Of a stretch of DNA of 36,697 bases, positions 31,007 through 36,697 are shown piece after piece (the stretch's first letter is position 1; the number at the start of each line of letters is the position of its first letter). This DNA comes from Aneurinibacillus aneurinilyticus ATCC 12856 (GTDB lineage Bacteria; Bacillota; Bacilli; Aneurinibacillales; Aneurinibacillaceae): positions 4,439-41,135 of the forward strand of contig NZ_KE952801.1 in the NCBI RefSeq assembly GCF_000466385.1, written 5' to 3'. A program made the position numbers and the translations under genes. The notes below the pieces were generated by a model. The model searched no databases. It was not told the DNA's origin and saw only the letters and a program-made list of their open reading frames with translations.

Positions 31007-32197
31007 ATGGACAAAAAGGGAAACAGGAGCGTATTGCTCGGCGCTGCCTTTCTTATGGCAACATCGGCGATTGGGCCAGGATTCCTAACGCAGACGACCG
31101 TATTTACTAGCCAGTTGGCAGCAAGCTTTGGATTTGTCATTCTGATGTCTATTATTCTGGACATTGGGGCTCAGATGAACATCTGGCGTGTCATCGCTGT
31201 ATCGGGAAAGCGGGCGCAGGATATCGCCAATATGTTATTGCCAGGTCTCGGTTATTTTCTCGCTTTTCTGATTGTCATTGGAGGTCTTGCGTTCAATATT
31301 GGGAACGCCGCCGGTGCGGGCCTTGGCATGAATGTCATGTTCGGTATAACACCGGAGATGGGAGCGCTCATTAGCGGCATTATCGCTATTGCGATTTTTA
31401 TTATTAAAGAAGCAGGCAAGGCGATGGATCGTTTTACCCAAGTAGCTGGATTCGTTATGATTGGACTTACGGTTTATGTCGCAGTTACTTCACAACCTCC
31501 ACTCGGTGAAGCAGTGGTGAGAACGTTTGTGCCGGAGCAGATCAACATGATGGCTATCGTTACGCTCGTTGGCGGAACAGTAGGTGGTTATATCACCTTT
31601 GCTGGTGGACACCGTTTGTTAGATGCCGGAATCAAGGGCAAAGAGGCATTGCCTCAAGTAACAAAAGGAGCTGTATCGGCCATCGGTATCGCTTCCATCA
31701 TGCGGATCGTACTATTTTTGGCAGCGCTCGGCATCGTAGCCCAGGGGCTAACGCTTGATCCGGCCAATCCCCCTGCATCTGTCTTTCAGTTGGCGGCCGG
31801 TAACATTGGCTATAAGATTTTTGGTATCGTAATGTGGGCTGCCGCAATTACTTCGGTTATTGGAGCGGCATATACGTCTGTTTCATTTATTCGAACATTC
31901 AGCCCTTCATTAGAGAAATATCACCGTGCTATCATTATTGGATTTATAGCGATTTCTACACTTGTTTTCACTCTTATTGGTAAACCGGTCAAAATCCTCG
32001 TTCTTGTCGGGGCATTGAATGGCTTGATTCTGCCGATTTCTCTTGGCGTTATTCTTATTGCCGCATACAAAACGAAAATTGTCGGCGACTATAAGCATCC
32101 GCTCTGGTTGACCCTATTCGGGGCAATTATCGTGGTGGCGATGGCGATTATGGGCGGAATGACTATGGTTACGGAGCTTCCGAAGCTGTTCGCTTAA
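31007..32197 (+). CDS. ycsG: NRAMP-related transporter YcsG-like, without canonical metal ligands
   Basis: A 396-residue, ~11-helix member of the NRAMP superfamily. The N-terminal GPGFL motif is present, but the TM1 metal-binding motif DPGN is replaced by TSQL (residues 34-37). In TM6, MPHN becomes GGHR (~200-203). It is therefore probably not an ordinary Mn/Fe importer. Location inside the 5-oxoprolinase operon points to uptake of 5-oxoproline or a related amino acid derivative (inference). AAGGGGG ~6 nt before ATG supports the start. A 103 nt gap separates it from pxpA. Confidence 0.85.
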   Translation: MDKKGNRSVLLGAAFLMATSAIGPGFLTQTTVFTSQLAASFGFVILMSIILDIGAQMNIWRVIAVSGKRAQDIANMLLPGLGYFLAFLIVIGGLAFNIGNAAGAGLGMNVMFGITPEMGALISGIIAIAIFIIKEAGKAMDRFTQVAGFVMIGLTVYVAVTSQPPLGEAVVRTFVPEQINMMAIVTLVGGTVGGYITFAGGHRLLDAGIKGKEALPQVTKGAVSAIGIASIMRIVLFLAALGIVAQGLTLDPANPPASVFQLAAGNIGYKIFGIVMWAAAITSVIGAAYTSVSFIRTFSPSLEKYHRAIIIGFIAISTLVFTLIGKPVKILVLVGALNGLILPISLGVILIAAYKTKIVGDYKHPLWLTLFGAIIVVAMAIMGGMTMVTELPKLFA

Positions 32198-32231
32198 TAA
32201 ATGGATACATCTTGCAGAAGGAGGAAGGAAC

Positions 32232-33023
32232 ATGAATAATCCAGCTATACTTACACCGACCGAGGCACGTACGCTAATTCGAGAAGGAAAATGGAACAAG
32301 CCGACATCAGGGATGGCTGCAGGCTACACGCAGGCTAACCTGGCCATTCTCAAGAAGGAATTGGCTTTCGAGTTTTTACTGTTCTGCCAGCGTAACCCGA
32401 AGCCATGCCCTGTACTGGATGTTACTGAAGTCGGTTCTCCAGTGCCGCAACTAATCGCACCGGATGCAGACATACGTACCGATATTCCGGCATATCGCGT
32501 GTACAAGCATGGGGAATTGGTAGATGAAGTACCGGATATTCTATCCTACTGGGAAGATGATATGGTAGCATTTTTGCTTGGTTGCAGCTTTACATTTGAA
32601 CAGGCGATGCTTAAGAATAATATCCCGGTACGCCATATAGAAGAAGATTGTAATGTGCCGATGTACCAGACGAATATACCATGTATAAAAGCCGGGCGTT
32701 TTGAAGGCCCGATGGTAGTTAGTATGCGTCCGGTACCAGAAAAAGATGTAGTACGTGCCGTGCAGGTAACAAGCCGTTTTCCTGCCGTACATGGCGCCCC
32801 GGTTCATGTCGGCAATCCGGCATCCATCGGAATCCGTGATATTCATCGCCCTGATTTTGGGGACTCTGTAACCGTAAAAGAAGGCGAAGTTCCTGTTTTT
32901 TGGGCGTGCGGCGTCACACCGCAGGCGGTAGCCATGCATATGAAGCCGGAAATTATGATTACCCATGCACCCGGACATATGTTTATTACCGATATGCATG
33001 AAGAGCAATACAGTGTGCTTTAA
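32232..33023 (+). CDS. ycsI: Putative hydro-lyase, DUF1445/YcsI (D-glutamate cyclase-like)
   Basis: A 263-residue YcsI-family protein. Hallmarks: TSGMAAGYTQANLAILKKEL, DIPAYRVYKHG, DMVAFLLGCSFTFEQAML (~residues 110-127), DCNVPMYQTNIPC, and the C-terminal FWACGVTPQAV and THAPGHMFITD. The mammalian relative DGLUCY contains this domain and converts D-glutamate to 5-oxo-D-proline, so a D-glutamate cyclase activity feeding or paralleling the neighbouring 5-oxoprolinase is plausible (inference). AGAAGGAGGAAGG precedes the ATG. It ends the operon; a terminator follows. Confidence 0.88.
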   Translation: MNNPAILTPTEARTLIREGKWNKPTSGMAAGYTQANLAILKKELAFEFLLFCQRNPKPCPVLDVTEVGSPVPQLIAPDADIRTDIPAYRVYKHGELVDEVPDILSYWEDDMVAFLLGCSFTFEQAMLKNNIPVRHIEEDCNVPMYQTNIPCIKAGRFEGPMVVSMRPVPEKDVVRAVQVTSRFPAVHGAPVHVGNPASIGIRDIHRPDFGDSVTVKEGEVPVFWACGVTPQAVAMHMKPEIMITHAPGHMFITDMHEEQYSVL

Positions 33024-33050
33024 GTTAAAGAAAATGCCATAATAAAGCAA

Positions 33051-33101
33051 TGGACCTGTCAAATCGTTTCCCAAAGGAGACGTGGAGACAGGTCTTTTTG
33101 C
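33051..33101 (+). terminator. Terminator of the kip/pxp operon
   Basis: An eight-base-pair perfect stem GACCTGTC / GACAGGTC encloses a ~27 nt loop and is followed by T5. Confidence 0.65.
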
Positions 33102-33133
33102 TGTGTTATTCCAGATGTATCGGGGGACATACC

Positions 33134-33289
33134 ATGAATAACCATTATGATGTGATTGTCATTGCAGCAGGCTTTTCAGGGCATAGGTTCAAGTTTGCGA
33201 GTGCACTTGGCGAAGAGTTAAGCAATATATTAGTACATGGCAGATCAAATCTAGATCTTTCGCGATTTTCTTTACGGTGCTTTGCGTAA
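33134..33289 (+). pseudogene. Sarcosine/N-methyl-amino-acid oxidase collapsed by internal deletion
   Basis: A 51-codon frame joins the first ~11 residues of a flavoprotein oxidase (MNNHYDVIVIAAG, normally DVIVIGAGSMG) directly to its C-terminus (AAGFSGHRFKFASALGEELS, then DLSRFSLRCFA). In monomeric sarcosine oxidase and N-methyltryptophan oxidase these two parts are separated by ~320 residues, with GFSGHGFK being the hallmark near the end. The frame is intact, so a short product may be made but cannot bind FAD. The join lies at GCAGGC, a plausible microhomology shared by the GAG and AAGF motifs. GGGGGA ~6 nt upstream is the old ribosome binding site. Confidence 0.75.
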
Positions 33290-33302
33290 GGAAGGTTTTT
33301 AT

Positions 33303-33339
33303 ATAAGTTACACTTGATATTTTTACATATAACGGTTGT
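33303..33339 (+). repeat. Direct repeat copy C (short)
   Basis: ATAAGTTACACTTGATATTT followed by TTACATATAACGGTTG matches the first ~37 nt of repeat copies A and B, in the same orientation, 14 nt after the sarcosine-oxidase-like remnant. Confidence 0.55.
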
Positions 33340-33367
33340 TACTTAAGATGACACAATTTAGAACTAA

Positions 33368-33420
33368 AAAAATCAACAAGGACACCGATATTCCGTATAT
33401 AGGAAGAAATTGATTTTTCT
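33368..33420 (+). terminator. Possible terminator ahead of the riboswitch
   Basis: AAAAATCAA (33368-33376) and TTGATTTTT (33410-33418) form the outer arms, TTCC/GGAA an inner pair. The weak AT-rich stem ends in a T-run. It could terminate read-through before the riboswitch transcript. Confidence 0.35.
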
Positions 33421-33445
33421 TCAGGTGTACCTTTCATAAGCTTCG

Positions 33446-33530
33446 TTAATAGCAAACCTTTCGAAAGGTAGGGACGCAAAGCCACGGGCCTAACGCGTTA
33501 GTATACGCAATGGCAGCCGGGTTGCCGAAA
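33446..33530 (+). ncRNA. Cyclic-di-GMP-I (GEMM-I) riboswitch
   Basis: The sequence shows the class I aptamer in order: AGCAAACC, the C-GAAA-G tetraloop hairpin, GGGACGCAAAGCCACGGGCC, TAA, then GGCAGCCGGGTTGCCGAA, the tetraloop receptor/second helix. Class I aptamers bind cyclic di-GMP. The leader continues ~170 nt to the aldehyde dehydrogenase gene, with a candidate expression-platform hairpin at 33551-33579. No other gene starts in between, so it probably controls the dehydrogenase and chemoreceptor. Confidence 0.9.
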
Positions 33531-33550
33531 AGCTGTAGATTGCATAAGTC

Positions 33551-33584
33551 AGGGCTATTCTGTGATGCAGCATAGTCCTTTTGT
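33551..33584 (+). terminator. Candidate riboswitch expression-platform terminator
   Basis: AGGGCTAT (33551-33558) pairs with ATAGTCCT (33572-33579) with one G-U pair, followed by TTTTGTGTTT. The T-tract is short. A further small hairpin (TAGGG / CCCTA) lies at 33598-33617. Confidence 0.5.
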
Positions 33585-33704
33585 GTTTATCTTGATTTAG
33601 GGGTAGCAAAATCCCTATATGTGCAATTCCGCATCAGTGGAGGGTAAGAAAAATCTTTGTTGATAGAAAATTTATTTCAATAATAAAAAAGGTCAGGTGG
33701 AAAA

Positions 33705-35162
33705 ATGAATCACTTTGCACAGCTAAACAAGCAGTATATCGGCGGAGAGTGGAAAGATGGTCATGGACAAAACGTACTCACTGACAAAAATCCGTACAAT
33801 GGAGAGATTGTTGCAGAATTCCGTATAGCAAATTTGCAGGATATTGATGAGGCATACCAGGCCGCGGCTCATGCAAAAGAGGAATGGGATAAAGTAAACC
33901 CGTTTACTAAAAGAGCTGTTCTGGAACGGGCCATCGCATATATAGAGCAGCATGAGAAAGAGATAACAGAAATTATTATGGATGAGTTGGGTGGAACTCG
34001 GCTGAAAGCCGCCTTTGAAATTGGGCTTGTGAAAGACATTATTAAAGAAGCAGCTACTTTTCCATTGCGTATGGAAGGCAAAATTCTCCCTTCCCCTGTA
34101 GATGGAAAGGAAAATAGGCTTTATCGCCTTCCGGTTGGTGTGGTAGGTGTAATTAGTCCGTTTAACTTTCCCTTTTATCTGTCCATGAAGTCGGTAGCGC
34201 CTGCCCTTGGTGCGGGGAACGGTGTCGTGCTGAAGCCGCATGAAGATACTCCCATTACGGGAGGAACCCTTATTGCGAAGATCTTTGAGGAAGCAGGCAT
34301 TCCAAAAGGATTGCTTAATGTAGTTGTAACCGAAATTAGCGAGATTGGAGATGCTTTCGTAGAACATCCGATTCCACGTGTTATTTCTTTCACTGGCTCC
34401 ACGCAAGTCGGGAGCCACATTGGTCAGCTAGCGGCGAAACATTTCAAGAAAGCCGCGCTTGAACTTGGAGGTAACAGCGCGCTCATTGTTTTGGAGGATG
34501 CCGATATCGATTACGCGGTGAATGCTGCTGTATTTAGCCGTTTTACACATCAAGGACAGGTCTGCATGTCGGCTAATCGAGTGATTGTTCATCAAGATGT
34601 GTATGATGAGTTTGTTACAAAGTATGTAAATAAAGTATCTACGCTTAAATGCGGAAATCCAAGGGAAGAGGATACAATCATTGGCCCTCTAATTAACAAG
34701 CGCCAGGTTCAGAATCTGATTGCTACTGTGGAGGAAGGCATTCGTGAAGGTGCAACACCAATTTTACACGGGGACGTGCGAGGGAATGTTGTTGAACCGA
34801 TTGTGCTGTCTGATGTTACAACCGATATGGCTGTAGCAAAGCGCGAATTGTTCGGACCAGCAGTATGCATCATGAAATTCAGCACAGAGGAAGAAGCTAT
34901 CCGAATGGCGAACGATACACCATTTGGCCTTAGCGGGGCTGTTCACACCGCTAATCTGGAACGTGGCGCAGAGTTTGCCAAGAAAGTATATACCGGAATG
35001 ATTCATGTTAATGACGGAACCATTAATGATGAACCGCTTGTTGCCTTTGGAGGAGAGAAGAATTCAGGACTTGGCCGCCTGAATGGACCGTGGAGCCTGG
35101 AAGAATTTACAACACTGAAATGGATTTCCATTCAACATACGCCGCGGCAATTTCCTTATTAA
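33705..35162 (+). CDS. Aldehyde dehydrogenase, YfmT/benzaldehyde-vanillin dehydrogenase-like
   Basis: A 485-residue NAD(P)-dependent aldehyde dehydrogenase. Catalytic residues are in place: Asn154 in SPFNFPFYLS, Glu253 in LELGGNSA, and nucleophilic Cys287 in HQGQVCMSANR. FTGSTQVGSHIG is the cofactor-binding segment and LFGPAV the conserved late motif. It most resembles aromatic-aldehyde dehydrogenases such as B. subtilis YfmT, so the substrate may be benzaldehyde, vanillin or similar. A c-di-GMP-I riboswitch lies in its leader. GGTCAGGTGG ~6 nt before the ATG supports the start. The following gene encodes a soluble chemoreceptor, paralleling the yfmT-yfmS pair. Confidence 0.92.
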   Translation: MNHFAQLNKQYIGGEWKDGHGQNVLTDKNPYNGEIVAEFRIANLQDIDEAYQAAAHAKEEWDKVNPFTKRAVLERAIAYIEQHEKEITEIIMDELGGTRLKAAFEIGLVKDIIKEAATFPLRMEGKILPSPVDGKENRLYRLPVGVVGVISPFNFPFYLSMKSVAPALGAGNGVVLKPHEDTPITGGTLIAKIFEEAGIPKGLLNVVVTEISEIGDAFVEHPIPRVISFTGSTQVGSHIGQLAAKHFKKAALELGGNSALIVLEDADIDYAVNAAVFSRFTHQGQVCMSANRVIVHQDVYDEFVTKYVNKVSTLKCGNPREEDTIIGPLINKRQVQNLIATVEEGIREGATPILHGDVRGNVVEPIVLSDVTTDMAVAKRELFGPAVCIMKFSTEEEAIRMANDTPFGLSGAVHTANLERGAEFAKKVYTGMIHVNDGTINDEPLVAFGGEKNSGLGRLNGPWSLEEFTTLKWISIQHTPRQFPY

Positions 35163-35186
35163 TTAAGTTGAAAGGGGAAAAGAAAA

Positions 35187-36068
35187 TTGTACACAAATCA
35201 GGATGGCGTACAGGAGAAAAGCCAATCTAGCCATCAGGCAGAGCTTTTACAAGCTTTCATGAAGGTAGCGCCTTTTCTAAATAGTTTAATTCAAGAAGAT
35301 ATCACAATAGGAATTTATGATACGGAAAAACTACTCATTAATATTCCTGCCCAGACTTTTTCCCTCAATGTAAAGCCGGGAGATCCGTTGCAAGAAGGCG
35401 ACATCATTACAGAGGCAATCCGTCATAAGAGAGAGATGACGGCACAGGTGCCTAAGGAACTGTTTGGATTTCCGCTTGTTGCAAAGGCCATTCCGCTTTA
35501 TGACAGCTCCGGACATGTCATTGGCGGTGTAGGCGTTGGAGCAAGTATGGAAAAAGTAAATACATTGTATGAAGTGGTTGAGAATTTATCCGCCATTGTT
35601 GAGCAAACTGCTGCTACTATGCAGAGTATGGCAGAATCTATTACCGATTTAACCGTAAACATGGGCGAGATTTCCTCTCAGGCCAAAGAAGTCGGCAAAA
35701 GTGTTGAGGAAATTGAAAAAATCGCCAGTACTGTCAGGAAAATAGCAGACCAGAGTAATGTACTTGGTTTGAATGCTTCGATTGAAGCAGCCCGTGCTGG
35801 CGAACATGGAAGGGGATTTTCCGTGGTAGCCAACGAGGTGCGAAAAATGGCGACCAACTCACGGGAAAATGTGGTGCGGATTAATGAAGCAACAGACTTG
35901 ATCCGCTCCCTTATTTCCAAGTTGGAAGAATCGCTGGAGCGAGTCAACAGTACGACGACGACTCAGGCAGCGGCTACCGAGCAGATTTCGGCTACTATGC
36001 AAGAAGTAAGCGATAATACAAACAAAGTAGCGCAAATGGCAGAGTCACTACTAAAAGGTTCCAGATAA
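35187..36068 (+). CDS. Soluble methyl-accepting chemotaxis protein, YfmS-like
   Basis: A 293-residue cytoplasmic chemoreceptor without any membrane segment. Residues ~1-125 are a sensory domain ([42 protein letters not shown]); residues ~130-290 are a short MCP signalling coiled coil. The hairpin tip, [20 protein letters not shown] followed by [17 protein letters not shown], interacts with CheA/CheW. Start is TTG with AAAGGGGAA ~9 nt upstream. It lies 24 nt after the aldehyde dehydrogenase and is probably co-transcribed under the same c-di-GMP riboswitch. It may sense the aldehyde or its acid, or c-di-GMP-linked physiology (inference). Confidence 0.9.
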   Translation: MYTNQDGVQEKSQSSHQAELLQAFMKVAPFLNSLIQEDITIGIYDTEKLLINIPAQTFSLNVKPGDPLQEGDIITEAIRHKREMTAQVPKELFGFPLVAKAIPLYDSSGHVIGGVGVGASMEKVNTLYEVVENLSAIVEQTAATMQSMAESITDLTVNMGEISSQAKEVGKSVEEIEKIASTVRKIADQSNVLGLNASIEAARAGEHGRGFSVVANEVRKMATNSRENVVRINEATDLIRSLISKLEESLERVNSTTTTQAAATEQISATMQEVSDNTNKVAQMAESLLKGSR

Positions 36069-36070
36069 AA

Positions 36071-36107
36071 AAGTACGCCATTCCAATTAAGGGATGGCGT
36101 TTTTTAT
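36071..36107 (+). terminator. Terminator after the chemoreceptor
   Basis: CGCCATTCC (about 36077-36085) pairs with GGGATGGCG (36091-36099) with one G-U pair; A6 precedes and a T-tract follows. Confidence 0.8.
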
Positions 36108-36189
36108 TTATGTACTGTTTGTCGCTTTATTCAGGAAGAGCACCTTTATAGCAATAATATCATAGTGGCTCATTACTAAATGTATCGTA

Positions 36190-36630
36190 TTACAGATGCT
36201 TTCGCATGACGATTCGCTTGTCATTTATAACATAGCTATTTTTGTTATAAAAGGCTTTGGCCTGGCTGTCATCCATAGTTAAGAGATAGATGCTTTGCAC
36301 ATTTTGTTTTTTTAATTCGTTTTCCAGATGGCTGAGTAATCTCGAACCGTAGCCGTTTCCTTGGGCCTGATTATCAATACATAGCTCCGCCAAATAAAAA
36401 GTTGTTCCTTTATCGGTTTCCTTGCAATTCCCACCAATAAACCCAACTAGCCGCTGATGTGAGAACAGGGCGAAAATAAGCGACTTTGGCGTATGCAATA
36501 AGTCGGATAGCCTGCTCCTAGCCGCTTCGTGCGTCCAGTTTTCATTCCACGGTTCACTGTTGAAAACTCTACTATAGAGAGTGATGCATTGTTCCAAGTT
36601 ATCTGCAGTGACAGGTATAATTTCTTCCAT
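36190..36630 (-). CDS. GNAT-family N-acetyltransferase
   Basis: A 146-residue GNAT acetyltransferase. Acetyl-CoA-binding motif A is LCIDNQAQGNGYGSRLLSHL (Q-x-x-G-x-G/S pattern, ~residues 83-102). Motif B follows as YLLTMDDSQAKAFYNKNSY. The acceptor is unknown; antibiotic, polyamine or protein targets are all possible. I use ATG 36630 because AAGGAGGAAGAG lies directly upstream on the minus strand; a longer start at 36660 would cover that site. Convergent with the chemoreceptor gene. Confidence 0.85.
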   Translation of the reverse strand: MEEIIPVTADNLEQCITLYSRVFNSEPWNENWTHEAARSRLSDLLHTPKSLIFALFSHQRLVGFIGGNCKETDKGTTFYLAELCIDNQAQGNGYGSRLLSHLENELKKQNVQSIYLLTMDDSQAKAFYNKNSYVINDKRIVMRKHL

Positions 36631-36697
36631 TAAGCTCTTCCTCCTTTTGGCATAATTCACACCTGTTGATTGTCCAAAGAGAAAAAGGCCACCACAA

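Noticed and set aside
33050-33289. A 79-residue protein starting at 33050
   Set aside because: The first 28 codons lie inside the operon terminator hairpin; only the part from ATG 33134 with its ribosome binding site matches the oxidase family.

Overview
The window looks like a chromosomal segment of a low-to-mid GC, Gram-positive spore-former of the Bacillales, probably Paenibacillaceae (an Aneurinibacillus- or Brevibacillus-like genome). This rests on strong AGGAGG-type ribosome binding sites, frequent GTG/TTG starts, sigma-A promoters, U-tract terminators, and Bacillus-type blocks: a kip/pxp operon in the order kipR-kipI-kipA-ycsF-ycsG-ycsI, a yfmT/yfmS-like pair, ktrB, rnz, yneR and a yybP-ykoY riboswitch. 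The genus is an inference. No rRNA, tRNA, CRISPR array or intact transposon was seen.

Layout. 1-5.8 kb: housekeeping and redox genes (3-methyladenine DNA glycosylase, RNase Z, a cupin, hybrid cluster protein behind an FNR-type promoter, a HAD hydrolase, YbaK deacylase, a flavodoxin-fold reductase). 5.8-8.2 kb: an accessory patch in which an AlbA-less ATPase-like gene with a repetitive linker sits between two copies of a ~75 bp direct repeat. 8.2-11.3 kb: an RND efflux remnant, a CYTH protein, a TerC-type Mn exporter under a yybP-ykoY riboswitch with two tandem terminators, and a dicarboxylate/amino acid symporter. 11.4-16 kb: a translationally coupled acyltransferase / PAP2 phosphatase / dikinase operon meeting yneR tail to tail. 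16-20.3 kb: a small secreted protein, an EamA transporter, a polysaccharide deacetylase split at an A7 run, and KtrB. 20.4-22 kb: a duplicated-domain protein, a lipoprotein, a truncated glutathionylspermidine-synthase-like gene and a DUF350 protein. 22-26.9 kb: a four-gene ABC exporter operon with a large extracytoplasmic accessory protein. 27-33 kb: the 5-oxoprolinase (kip/pxp) operon, whose IclR regulator has an in-frame stop. 33.1-36.1 kb: a collapsed sarcosine-oxidase-like pseudogene, then a cyclic-di-GMP-I riboswitch in front of an aldehyde dehydrogenase and a soluble chemoreceptor. The window ends with a GNAT acetyltransferase.

How the genes work together. PxpA/B/C cleave 5-oxoproline to glutamate. 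A YcsG transporter and a DUF1445 (D-glutamate cyclase-like) protein in the same operon suggest a pyroglutamate/D-glutamate supply route. The c-di-GMP riboswitch ties aldehyde oxidation and a soluble chemoreceptor to the motility/biofilm second messenger.

The most striking overall theme is gene decay. Seven loci are fragments, internal deletions, frameshifts or nonsense alleles. Three of them (nitrilase, sarcosine oxidase, glutathionylspermidine synthase-like) appear to have lost their middle or C-terminal parts while staying in frame.
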